NCBI GenBank assembly: GCA_003169695.1
Contig: PNAS01000057.1
Span: 1 to 48,494 of the forward strand
Reading direction: 5' to 3'
DNA length: 48,494 bases
From: Spartobacteria bacterium
GTDB lineage: Bacteria > Verrucomicrobiota > Verrucomicrobiia > Chthoniobacterales > UBA10450
The number at the start of each line of letters is the position of its first letter. Position 1 is the stretch's first letter. The translations under genes and the position numbers were made by a program. Below the pieces are notes generated by a model. That model was not told the DNA's origin, made no database searches, and saw only the letters and a list, made by a program, of their open reading frames with translations. Below are positions 24,101-31,898 of the stretch, piece by piece.

Positions 24101-25507
24101 TCAGAACTGAAAATAAATAAACGGCGTGTAGCGAGGCGGAATAAATAAGAGTACCACCGCCGCGGCGCAACCGTATCCGGCTGCGAAAAGCGGAGCCGGG
24201 ATGGGACGCCACCATTCCGAAAACCTGCCGAGCGAGTTCAGCCAATGCACGACGGCGAGCCCCACCACGACCCAAAGCATCCACGTACCGAGATCCTCCG
24301 TGCCCGGACTCCGAAAAAGGACGAAGCTTCGCAATGCCGGAAACGCGTGCTGCAAATCAACCGCACGGAAAAATATCCAGGCAACGCAGACCCAATAAAT
24401 GGTCAGCGGCCAGGCGAGCCAGCGAATGATTAATTGCGCCTGCGGCCGGTGCTCGGTCAGCCGCACCCATTCCCGATGGACGACCAGCGCGACTCCGTGC
24501 AGCGCACCCCAGATCACAAAGGTCCACGCGCCGCCGTGCCACAAACCGCCGAGCAGCATGGTGATCATGATGTTGCGATAAATAAACCAGCGGGGTCCGC
24601 GATTTCCGCCCAGCGGGATGTAGAGATAATCGCGGAGCCAACTCGAGAGGCTGATGTGCCAGCGATGCCAGAAATCCGAGATGCTCTGGGCGAAGTACGG
24701 GAATCGAAAATTGATCGTCAGCTCGTAACCGAGCAACCGCGCACAGGCGATCGCCATATCGGTATAGCCGGAGAAATCGCAGTAGATCTGGATTGCGTAA
24801 AAGAGCACGCCGACCCACGCGCTCGCGGCCGTAAAGTTCGACGGCGCGGCAAAATAGCGGTCGGCGAAAGGCGCGGCGGTATCGGCGATGCACGCTTTCT
24901 TGATGAAACCGGTCAGGAACAAGACGAGCGCGCCGCGCACATCCACATCGGAAAATTTCCGCGGCGATTCGAGCTGCGGTAGAAACGCGAACGCGCGGAC
25001 GATCGGACCGGCAACCATTTGCGGAAAGAATCCGATGAAGCATGCGACATCGAGGATATTTGAAACAGCGCGCATCTTTCCGCGATACACGTCGATCGTG
25101 TAACTCATCGAATGAAACGTGTAGAAACTCACGCCCACCGGAATAATGATGTTTAGCGTGTGCACGCTCGCCGGCAGGCCGAGCCAGGCGAGGAAAGCGG
25201 CGGAGGAGGATACGAAGAAGTTATAGTACTTGAAGAGCGCAATCGTGCCGAGATTGGCGCACAAGCTGAGGGTCAGCCAGCCGCGCCGCCTTCGCGGATT
25301 TTTCGTCCGAGCTAGCATCATGCCAACGAAATAATCGAGTGCACTCGACCCCATGAGCAGGAAGAGGAATTTCCAATTCCAGGCCGCGTAGAAAATGTAG
25401 CTGCAGATCAGGAGCCAGATTTTTCGGGAATCGTTCCGGCGCAGCGACCAGTAAACCGCGAAGACCGCAAGGAAGAACCAGAAGAATCTGAACTCAACGA
25501 AAAGCAT
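24101..25507 (-). CDS. MBOAT-family membrane O-acyltransferase (AlgI/DltB-like)
   Basis: The 468-residue polytopic protein begins MLFVEFRFFWFFLAVFAVYW. It carries the AlgI signature block (YTDMAIACARLLGYELTINF, then QSISDFWHRWHISLSSWLRD and YIPLGGNRG) and the catalytic-histidine region GLWHGGAWTFVIWGALHG. Family members draw an acyl group, usually acetyl, from the cytoplasm and pass it across the membrane for O-acylation of polysaccharides or teichoic acids. A periplasmic SGNH/DltD/AlgJ-type partner is encoded just upstream, completing the usual pair. The position inside the gap-pgk-tpiA run is unusual. Confidence 0.92.
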   Translation of the reverse strand: MLFVEFRFFWFFLAVFAVYWSLRRNDSRKIWLLICSYIFYAAWNWKFLFLLMGSSALDYFVGMMLARTKNPRRRRGWLTLSLCANLGTIALFKYYNFFVSSSAAFLAWLGLPASVHTLNIIIPVGVSFYTFHSMSYTIDVYRGKMRAVSNILDVACFIGFFPQMVAGPIVRAFAFLPQLESPRKFSDVDVRGALVLFLTGFIKKACIADTAAPFADRYFAAPSNFTAASAWVGVLFYAIQIYCDFSGYTDMAIACARLLGYELTINFRFPYFAQSISDFWHRWHISLSSWLRDYLYIPLGGNRGPRWFIYRNIMITMLLGGLWHGGAWTFVIWGALHGVALVVHREWVRLTEHRPQAQLIIRWLAWPLTIYWVCVAWIFFRAVDLQHAFPALRSFVLFRSPGTEDLGTWMLWVVVGLAVVHWLNSLGRFSEWWRPIPAPLFAAGYGCAAAVVLLFIPPRYTPFIYFQF

Positions 25508-25519
25508 GAGGCTTCGGGG

Positions 25520-25618
25520 TTAGCGCGTGTTCCTCAAGAAATCTTCGGCGAGGATCCCGGTGAACTTTTCGGCAGGTGCAAAAAATGCGGCAACGCCGGC
25601 GAGAGCACTCGAATTCAT
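25520..25618 (-). CDS. Possible 32-residue small protein between SGNH and MBOAT genes
   Basis: An ATG overlapping the SGNH stop as ATGA (25615-25618) opens a 32-codon frame (MNSSALAGVAAFFAPAEKFT, then GILAEDFLRNTR) ending TAA at 25520, 12 bases before the MBOAT ATG. The exact overlap and the short gap are what a translationally coupled small gene would show. DltX-like small proteins do accompany some MBOAT systems, but the sequence here has no clear membrane helix. It may equally be a chance frame, or a coupling leader that carries ribosomes to the MBOAT start. Confidence 0.35.
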   Translation of the reverse strand: MNSSALAGVAAFFAPAEKFTGILAEDFLRNTR

Positions 25619-26655
25619 GGTTTATCAACGACAGGACGGACGGTCCGAATGAACTCGTGCGCGAGAATATCGGTAAAGGCCTGCGAACCTTGCCTGGTCA
25701 AATGGCCATCATCGATGCGGACGCGGGTGTCGTACAATTGAGGGTAGGTTTTACTATCGTTGAATGAGAGCAGCGGTCCCGGCGGCGGAGATCGCGGGAA
25801 CCGAATGGGCGATTGCCAGATCACTGGCGTCACCACAAAGATCGTGGAAGCTCCAACCTGCCGAATCTGCGCGGCGGCCTCGCGATAGGCCCGGTCCGCG
25901 TACGGATCGATAGATTTCGAACGCGCATCAGCGACTTCTCGCGCCAACCTTTCCTTGAAATGCGCGGCACGGTCCGCCGACATCGCATCCCCCGCCAGCC
26001 GGTATCCATCACGTTTTGGGCCCAGCTCCACGGCAACTTCGGAGGCGCTCTTGGAATTCTGGGCTGAAAAGAAATCGGCCACCCTGCCTACATTGCTGAA
26101 CTGCTTTGCGAACAACGCGAGATTTGTCGCAAAATCGCGCCGCGCCAGCCAAAACCGCGCGAGTTTGATATACCACTGCGCATTGCCACGCGGATCGAGC
26201 GCCTTTTTCAATGTCAACGCCGTGCGCGACCAATCGTGCCAGTAAACGAGACGCTGGGTTCCGAGCACGTTATCGGTCCATTTCACCTGGATGTCTGAAA
26301 CCTCGATGAAAACCCATTTCAGCTTTCGTGGCTTCGCCTTGAGGATTTGTTCGAGAACATAGAAATTTTCCGGCGGATGCATTCCATCCACGCCGAAATT
26401 GAAGGTGCGCGTCGGCAGTCCGCTTTCACGCGTGATCCGGTCGAAGATTTCAGGCGAGACCGCGTAATTAAAGCGACTCGTGCCGAGAAAAAGCGTATCG
26501 AACTCGTCTTTGTGCTCGGTGAAGAAATTCAGTTTTGCCACTACGCCTGCCGGAATCGCGGGCGGGAAAAGAGCGTGCAAAAGCGCGCTGGTTGCGACCA
26601 GCGCCACCAGAGCGATGGCAACGCAGAGGAAATTGTTAGAGACTTGTTTCGTCAA
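25615..26655 (-). CDS. SGNH-like acyl-transfer partner of the MBOAT protein (AlgJ/DltD-type role)
   Basis: The 346-residue protein has an N-terminal membrane anchor (residues 9-30) and a periplasmic SGNH-like domain. Ser60 lies in TLFLGTSRFNYAVSPEIF (block I variant GTSR) and RTFNFGVDGMHPPENFYVLE forms block II. Asp315 and His318 in RVRIDDGHLTRQGS give the DxxH dyad, so the catalytic triad looks intact. Such proteins accept the acyl group moved by an adjacent MBOAT protein and transfer it to a glycan. The only start fitting the anchor is TTG at 26655. It lies 57 bp after pgk and overlaps the next small frame by four bases. Confidence 0.75.
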   Translation of the reverse strand: MTKQVSNNFLCVAIALVALVATSALLHALFPPAIPAGVVAKLNFFTEHKDEFDTLFLGTSRFNYAVSPEIFDRITRESGLPTRTFNFGVDGMHPPENFYVLEQILKAKPRKLKWVFIEVSDIQVKWTDNVLGTQRLVYWHDWSRTALTLKKALDPRGNAQWYIKLARFWLARRDFATNLALFAKQFSNVGRVADFFSAQNSKSASEVAVELGPKRDGYRLAGDAMSADRAAHFKERLAREVADARSKSIDPYADRAYREAAAQIRQVGASTIFVVTPVIWQSPIRFPRSPPPGPLLSFNDSKTYPQLYDTRVRIDDGHLTRQGSQAFTDILAHEFIRTVRPVVDKP

Positions 26656-26712
26656 GGTGCGGCTTAGTGGATCGTGCGCTCCACCTTCGCGTCCAGGCCA
26701 TTCTTAACGCAT

Positions 26713-27924
26713 CTACGAACGGTCACTCAGGGCGCCGATCCCGGGAAGCTCTTTCCCCTCGATTAATTCAAGCGATGCGCCGCCGCCCGTGGAAATGAAA
26801 GTCATCTTGTCGGCAAGTCCCGCCTGCTTCACCGCTGTGACGGAATCGCCGCCACCGATGATGGTCGCCGCCTTGGAGCGCGCGAGCGCTTCCGCTATCG
26901 CGATCGTGCCGATCGCGAAAGCAGGAATCTCGAATATCCCGACCGGGCCGTTCCAGAGAATCGTTTTCGCCTTCGCGATTTCGTCTTCGTAGAGACTGAT
27001 CGTCGCGTGACCGATATCGACGGCCTGCCAACCGTCAGTGATCCCGTGTGTCGGCGTGACCCGGCTGGTGTTCCGGGCCGTGGCGCCGGGTTCGATCTTC
27101 TGCGCTTCCAGCGCATCCACCGGCAGCAAAAACCGAACTCCTTTTTTCTTCGCCAAGTCCAGGATCTCCCGCGCGAGATCGAGTTTGTCGACTTCCACGC
27201 GGCTGCTCCCGATGGGGACTCCCTGCGCCTTCCAAAATGTGTTGGCCATCGCTCCACCGATCAAAATCGCGTCGGCCTTTTCCATGAGCGCCTTGATCAC
27301 GCCAATCTTATCCGAGACTTTCGACCCGCCGAGGATAACAACGAACGGCTTCGCCGGCTTGGCGAGCTCGTGGGAAAGAAATTGGATCTCTTTCTCCATC
27401 AGGAAACCCATGGCGGATTGCTTCACGAACCTCGTGATACCGACCGTGCTGGCATGCGCGCGATGGGCCGCGCCGAACGCGTCGTTCACATAGAGATCGC
27501 CGAGTCTTGCCAGGGTCTCGGCAAATTGGGGATCGTTCGCCTCTTCTCCGGGATGAAAACGGACGTTCTCGAGCAACGTGACGTCACCCTCCTTCATGTG
27601 ACTGACGATCTCTTCCGGGATCTCCCCGATCGTGTCGTGACTAAAAGCGACTGGATGATTGATCAGCGTGTGCAAATAATCGCCGATTGGTCGCAGCGAG
27701 TATTTCTCGACCGGTTTCCCTTTCGGCCGGCCGAAGTGTGCCATCAGGATTGTCTTCGCGCCGTGTTCGCGGAGATAATTGATCGTGGGGAGGCTTTCGC
27801 GGACGCGAGTGTCATCGGTGATCGCGGTGTGTCCGTCGCGCTCTTCAGTTGGCACATTGAAATCGACGCGGACAAGGACCCGCTGCCCGCGGACGTCGAG
27901 ATCGCGAACGGTGAGTTTGTTCAT
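26713..27924 (-). CDS. pgk: Phosphoglycerate kinase
   Basis: The ATP-forming step of glycolysis, 403 residues. Landmarks are VLVRVDFNVPTEE, the substrate arginines in HFGRPKGKP and VGITRFVKQS, FVVILGGSKVSDKIGVIKAL, the nucleotide-binding KTILWNGPVGIFE, and the end motif IIGGGDSVTAVKQAG with FISTGGGASLELIEGKELPG. It lies downstream of gap (116-bp gap containing an inverted repeat) and upstream of the acyl-transfer genes on the same strand. No Shine-Dalgarno before ATG 27924 is visible. Confidence 0.97.
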   Translation of the reverse strand: MNKLTVRDLDVRGQRVLVRVDFNVPTEERDGHTAITDDTRVRESLPTINYLREHGAKTILMAHFGRPKGKPVEKYSLRPIGDYLHTLINHPVAFSHDTIGEIPEEIVSHMKEGDVTLLENVRFHPGEEANDPQFAETLARLGDLYVNDAFGAAHRAHASTVGITRFVKQSAMGFLMEKEIQFLSHELAKPAKPFVVILGGSKVSDKIGVIKALMEKADAILIGGAMANTFWKAQGVPIGSSRVEVDKLDLAREILDLAKKKGVRFLLPVDALEAQKIEPGATARNTSRVTPTHGITDGWQAVDIGHATISLYEDEIAKAKTILWNGPVGIFEIPAFAIGTIAIAEALARSKAATIIGGGDSVTAVKQAGLADKMTFISTGGGASLELIEGKELPGIGALSDRS

Positions 27925-27950
27925 CGGACGCAGCGTTCTATCGCCAAGAT

Positions 27951-28029
27951 AAAACAGACAGAATTAACAAAATCCACAGGATTAAAGATTTCTGGAAATC
28001 CAGTTCATCCTGTAACTCTGTCAGGTTTT
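27951..28029. repeat. AT-rich imperfect inverted repeat between gap and pgk
   Basis: AAAACAGACAGAATTAACAA (from 27951) and TCCACAGGATTAA pair imperfectly with TTCATCCTGT, AACTCTGTCAGGTTTT (28004-28029). The small perfect hairpin GATTTC-TG-GAAATC lies in the middle. The low GC contrasts with the flanking genes. It resembles dispersed 'CAGACAGAATT...CAGGAT' intergenic repeats and could process or stabilise the gap-pgk mRNA. Confidence 0.55.
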
Positions 28030-28040
28030 CTCGCGCGTCC

Positions 28041-29042
28041 CTATCGTCCGAGCAGCTCCAGCATTTGCACGCAGCGATTGCTGTAACCCCATTCGTTATC
28101 GTACCAGCCGACGATCTTCACGAATTTGCCGCCGTGCGTCATGGTGAGTTTGCTGTCGAAAATGCAGGAGTGCGGGTTGCCGACGATGTCGATCGAGACG
28201 AGCGGCTCATCGCTGTACTCGAGAATATTTTTGTAACGCTTGCTCGCCGCCGCCTCTTTAAAGGCGGTGTTGATGGAATCGACCGTCGCATCCTTCTCCA
28301 GGATTGCGGTGAAATCGGTCACCGAACCGTCGGGCGTGGGGACGCGAAACGCGCCTCCGTTCAGCTTGCCGTTCAAGGCGGGAATCACTTCGCCGATCGC
28401 CTTCGCCGCGCCCGTGCTCGACGGAATGATGCTCACAGCGGCCGCGCGCGCGCGACGCAAATCTTCATGGGGCAGATCGAGAATGCGCTGATCATTCGTG
28501 TAGCTGTGGATCGTGCTCATAAAGCCGTTCACGATCCCGAAATTGTCGTGCAACACCTTCGCCATCGAGGCGAGACAGTTCGTGGTGCAGCTTGCGTTTG
28601 AGATGATGGAATGCTTTTCGGCATCGTATGCCTCGTCGTTCACGCCCAGGCAGAGCGTCACGTCAGGGTTCTTGGCCGGCGCGCTGATAAGAACGCGTTT
28701 GGCGCCGCCCTTCGTCAAATGCAGCTGCGCTTTGTCGCGGCTGGTGAAAAAGCCGGTGGACTCCAGGACGACATCCACGCCTAGGTCTTTCCACGGGAGA
28801 CTCCCCGGGTCGCGTTCCTTCAGAACTTTAATCTTGTGACCGCGCACAATGATGTTTTGCGCGTCATGACCGATCTCGCCGTCAAACTTGCCATGGACTG
28901 AATCCCACTTCAGCAAGTGCGCGAGAGTGAGCGTGTCGGTGAGGTCGTTGATGGCCGCGATGCGCTTGACGTCGCTTTGCTCCATGGCGCGCAAAACGTT
29001 GCGTCCGATGCGGCCGAAGCCGTTAATGCCATAATTTGCCAT
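28041..29042 (-). CDS. gap: Glyceraldehyde-3-phosphate dehydrogenase
   Basis: The 333-residue type I enzyme has an NAD-binding start (YGINGFGRIGRNVLRAM), the catalytic cysteine in SIISNASCTTNCLASMAKVL and the His region IHSYTNDQRILDLPHEDLRR. The substrate loop is PSSTGAAKAIGEVIPALNGK, and the end is GWYDNEWGYSNRCVQMLELL. It is the first gene of the leftward glycolytic run; the 170 bp upstream, divergent to the SGNH esterase gene, should contain the promoter. Confidence 0.97.
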   Translation of the reverse strand: MANYGINGFGRIGRNVLRAMEQSDVKRIAAINDLTDTLTLAHLLKWDSVHGKFDGEIGHDAQNIIVRGHKIKVLKERDPGSLPWKDLGVDVVLESTGFFTSRDKAQLHLTKGGAKRVLISAPAKNPDVTLCLGVNDEAYDAEKHSIISNASCTTNCLASMAKVLHDNFGIVNGFMSTIHSYTNDQRILDLPHEDLRRARAAAVSIIPSSTGAAKAIGEVIPALNGKLNGGAFRVPTPDGSVTDFTAILEKDATVDSINTAFKEAAASKRYKNILEYSDEPLVSIDIVGNPHSCIFDSKLTMTHGGKFVKIVGWYDNEWGYSNRCVQMLELLGR

Positions 29043-29212
29043 AGAAAGGGATGGTTGAAGTTGGGAGAAGCCCGTTGCAGACCGGGTAAGTTACTAATTG
29101 CGGCGAATCTGGAACGCAACTGCGAAACTGGGTCTTGTTGCGGCGCTCTCAACGATGCTTGCTGGGAATTTCCTTTTGAAACGGATACGCGGCGATACCG
29201 TCAAAAGTTTTT

Positions 29213-29899
29213 GTGAAGATCGTTTCGTTCATCAGCCAATGCGCGATCGCTGCAGCCCTTGGACTCTTCCACCTTCAATCCGCGCAGGCCGCAAAACACG
29301 ATGTTTCCAAGATGATCACCATCCTGGCGCTCGGAGATAGTTTGACCGCAGGCTACGGCCTGTCTCGCAAGGAAGCGTATCCGGCCTTAATCGCCGAAAA
29401 GATGCGGAGCGCGAATTATCAGTTCGAGGTGATCAATGCGGGATCGAGCGGCGACACTACAGCGGGAGGGCTGCGCCGTTTGCAGCCGCTTCTTCGCGGA
29501 AAGAAAATCGATGTCCTGATTCTCGCGCTGGGGATCAACGATGCATTTCGCGGGCTGGCCATCGACCAAATGCGATCGAATCTCCAAGCGATCATCGATC
29601 AAACGCGCACACGCCATCCGAACGTTTCGATTATCATTGCCGGCATGCAGCTGCCTCTCGCTTCGAGCGACGGGTACGTCCGGGCGTTCGGCGAAGTGTT
29701 TGGGGCGTTGGCAGAAAAGAATCACGCGGCGCTCATTCCGTATCTACTGGAAGGGGTTGGCGGCGATCCCGAGCTAAATCAGTTGGACCGGGTTCATCCC
29801 AATGCGGCAGGCCAGCGCGTTGTGGCTGAAAACGTCTGGCGTGTGCTCGAACCGATCTTGCGAAAGGCGACCACCGTTGCCCCGAAGCGCGTAGACTAG
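29213..29899 (+). CDS. Exported SGNH esterase/lysophospholipase, TesA-like
   Basis: A 25-residue signal peptide ends LHLQSAQA in approximate form. The hydrolase that follows has all four SGNH blocks: ITILALGDSLTAGYGL (Ser), INAGSSGDTTAGGLRRL (Gly), LILALGINDAFRG (Asn) and DRVHPNAAGQRV (Asp/His). The pattern is that of TesA-type arylesterases / acyl-CoA thioesterase I / lysophospholipase L1, acting in the periplasm on short or medium acyl esters. The start is GTG at 29213, needed to include the signal peptide. The HMA gene follows after 4 bp, so the two are probably co-transcribed. Confidence 0.9.
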   Translation: MKIVSFISQCAIAAALGLFHLQSAQAAKHDVSKMITILALGDSLTAGYGLSRKEAYPALIAEKMRSANYQFEVINAGSSGDTTAGGLRRLQPLLRGKKIDVLILALGINDAFRGLAIDQMRSNLQAIIDQTRTRHPNVSIIIAGMQLPLASSDGYVRAFGEVFGALAEKNHAALIPYLLEGVGGDPELNQLDRVHPNAAGQRVVAENVWRVLEPILRKATTVAPKRVD

Positions 29900-29903
29900 A
29901 TAT

Positions 29904-30170
29904 ATGGACCCAGCTGACCCTCATAACTTGGAACGTGCGGACCACCCGATCTTGGAGACGATCGAAATCGCCACCGAGGGCGAAGATTGCCACGAGTGCG
30001 TAGCTAAATTGCGGGAGCCGCTCATGCGCATCCCGGGCGTCCAAAACATAAAGGTCGATCTCGCGCGAGAACGCGTGATTGTCACGTTTGACGCACGCAA
30101 GACGCACGCGCCGGACTTGCACGATGCAATCCTGAAAAGCGGCTATAAGCCTGCGCCGCTTGCCGACTGA
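29904..30170 (+). CDS. Heavy-metal-associated (HMA) domain protein
   Basis: The 88-residue protein has the ferredoxin-like beta-alpha-beta-beta-alpha-beta pattern of HMA/CopZ domains: TIEIATEGEDCHECVAKLRE, RIPGVQNIKVDLARERVIVT, and ending HDAILKSGYKP. The metal-binding loop reads C-H-E-C instead of the usual M-x-C-x-x-C, so copper or other soft-metal binding is likely but unproven. It starts four bases after the esterase stop. Its last 28 bases overlap the end of the convergent agmatine deiminase gene. Confidence 0.75.
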   Translation: MDPADPHNLERADHPILETIEIATEGEDCHECVAKLREPLMRIPGVQNIKVDLARERVIVTFDARKTHAPDLHDAILKSGYKPAPLAD

Positions 30171-31252
30171 TCTTGTCGTCGTGGACCTGTCATTCCGGCC
30201 CCGGCGATTCGGCCAATCGCCGGCTGTTGTTGCGTCAGGCAGTGAAACGCGCCCAGACCCCAGATTAATTCCGTGCAATCGATCGGCACGATCTTGCGTG
30301 TGGGGAAAACTTTCTGGAGCGTCGTTTCGGCGACGGCATCGTTCGGGTCGGCGAATGTCGGGAGCAGAACGCTTTGGTTGGCGATGTAGAAGTTGGCGTA
30401 ACTGGCAGGTAACCGTTGGTCCTCGCGCACGATCCTTGCCGGCATCGGCAAGGTTACCACTTCGAGCGGCATGCCACTAACCTTCAGGCCTCGCAACCGC
30501 GCCAGATTTTCCTGGAGCGGTTTGTGATTCGGGTCGTCACGATTCTCTTCGACAACGGTGACGACGGTGCGCTCGCGGACAAAGCGCGCCAAATCATCGA
30601 CGTGACCATCTGTGTCATCGCCCTCGATGCCGTCTCCCAGCCAAAGAATTTCTGTGACGCCGAGATAATCGCGCAACCGCTGCTCGATCTCGGCGCGGCC
30701 GAGAGCAGGATTTCGATTCGCATTCAAGAGACAGGATTCGGAAGTGAGCAATGCTCCGGCGCCATTCACATCGATCGAACCGCCTTCGAGAATCATGCGC
30801 GGATAAAAAACCGGCACACCGAGAATCTCGCCTACCCGAGTCGGAACGACTTCGTCGAAATCACATGGCGGATATTTGCCACCCCATGCGTTGTAGTCCC
30901 AATCGACAATGGCCAGCCGCGGCTCCTTGTCGCGCGTCAAGAAAATCGGACCGTGATCGCGGCACCACGGTTCGTTTGTCGGAATACGATGAAAGGTGAG
31001 CCGGTCGAGCGGCAAACCTGCCAGTGCTTCGAGCGCTTCCGCTTCGTGCGCGCCGTTGCACACGTTGATGCAAACAGGCTCGGAAGTAAGAAGCGTTTCC
31101 ACCATTTGCCGAAGGGTGGGTACCACTCGGTCGAAAGCATTCGGAAAACTGATCCCCTCACGCCGCGGCCACGAAAGCCAGGTCGCGGCATGCGGCTCCC
31201 ATTCCGCGGGCATCCGGTAGTCGAGTGCCGCCGGTGGTTCGGGCTGCGACAT
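30143..31252 (-). CDS. aguA: Agmatine deiminase (porphyromonas-type PAD family)
   Basis: It hydrolyses agmatine to N-carbamoylputrescine in putrescine synthesis from arginine. The 369 residues fit the family. Landmarks are MPAEWEPHAATWLSWPRREG, NEPWCRDHGPIFL, LEGGSIDVNGAGALLTSESC, LWLGDGIEGDDTDGHVDDLA (substrate Asp/His) and the active-site cysteine in GLGAFHCLTQQQPA, close to the end. The expected partner, N-carbamoylputrescine amidase, is not in the window. The start at 31252 is an ATG without Shine-Dalgarno. The 3' end overlaps the HMA gene on the other strand by 28 bp. Confidence 0.93.
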   Translation of the reverse strand: MSQPEPPAALDYRMPAEWEPHAATWLSWPRREGISFPNAFDRVVPTLRQMVETLLTSEPVCINVCNGAHEAEALEALAGLPLDRLTFHRIPTNEPWCRDHGPIFLTRDKEPRLAIVDWDYNAWGGKYPPCDFDEVVPTRVGEILGVPVFYPRMILEGGSIDVNGAGALLTSESCLLNANRNPALGRAEIEQRLRDYLGVTEILWLGDGIEGDDTDGHVDDLARFVRERTVVTVVEENRDDPNHKPLQENLARLRGLKVSGMPLEVVTLPMPARIVREDQRLPASYANFYIANQSVLLPTFADPNDAVAETTLQKVFPTRKIVPIDCTELIWGLGAFHCLTQQQPAIGRIAGAGMTGPRRQDQSASGAGL

Positions 31253-31288
31253 CTTCCAAGCGATAGCATGCGATCACAAAACGTCGAT

Positions 31289-31372
31289 GGGGAATCACGC
31301 TACGTGCGATTCCCTTCAGATAGTACCATAGTGCCCCGCGACAGGAAGCTTCTCGACAAATCCGGTCGCGGG
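31289..31372. repeat. Two adjacent palindromes upstream of aguA and the small exported gene
   Basis: GGGAATC...GATTCCC (31290-31314) and CCCGCGAC...GTCGCGGG (31335-31372) are consecutive inverted repeats in a divergent gap. GGGAATCACG of the first recurs directly at the end of the second (31370-31379), suggesting a compound element. The first loop contains CTAC/GTAG, like the palindromes elsewhere in the window. A regulatory role cannot be excluded. Confidence 0.5.
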
Positions 31373-31409
31373 AATCACGTTGGCTTCTGACGCCTCATCC
31401 CTTCAGCCT

Positions 31410-31865
31410 ATGAAAACAAAGAACATTTTCCTCACCCTGGTAATTTTTTTCTGTGCGACCGCGGCCTGGACACAAACCGCGTCGATCAGTCAGATGATAA
31501 GAAGTGTTAACGCCGATGCACAAAAGCCGGGCGGCCCAGAGCGTGTATTAAAGTCGATCTCGGCAAGCACGCATATTCCGGTCGCGGCGCTGGCGAAAGA
31601 AAAAGCCAGCACGGGTCTGAGTTACGGCGATCTCTACATCGCACATGCCATCGCCAGCGCTGCAGGCAATAGCTTCGATCAAATCGTCAGGCTCAAGATG
31701 CAGGGACAGACTTGGGACAAGATTGCGGACGATAACAACGTGAGCCTCGGCGGCAAAAAGGCGAAAAAGAAGGTCGCGAACGCAAAGCCGACGCCTGTCC
31801 CGCGGACTATGCCTCAAATGCCGCGTCAGCCGGATACTTCAAATACTTACAAGACGATGCCCTGA
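31410..31865 (+). CDS. Small exported protein of unknown function (151 aa)
   Basis: The signal peptide MKTKNIFLTLVIFFCATAAW is followed by a helical domain (residues 25-115) and a Lys-rich then Pro/Thr-rich tail (KKAKKKVANAKPTPVPRTMP). The helical part contains IPVAALAKEKASTGLSYGDL and QIVRLKMQGQTWDKIADDNN, a pattern seen in small periplasmic proteins of unknown role. I chose ATG 31410; a TTG 30 bases earlier would add ten residues before the signal peptide. It converges on the helicase gene, 33 bp away. No named family recognised. Confidence 0.7.
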   Translation: MKTKNIFLTLVIFFCATAAWTQTASISQMIRSVNADAQKPGGPERVLKSISASTHIPVAALAKEKASTGLSYGDLYIAHAIASAAGNSFDQIVRLKMQGQTWDKIADDNNVSLGGKKAKKKVANAKPTPVPRTMPQMPRQPDTSNTYKTMP

Positions 31866-31898
31866 GTTGCCGTTGCGCGAACAACAAAGCGGACGGAT

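Noticed and set aside
27007..28086. A 359-codon frame on the + strand
   Set aside because: Antisense to pgk and the end of gap; no recognisable domains.
30416..31390. A 324-codon + strand frame
   Set aside because: Antisense to agmatine deiminase, which is complete and has all its motifs.
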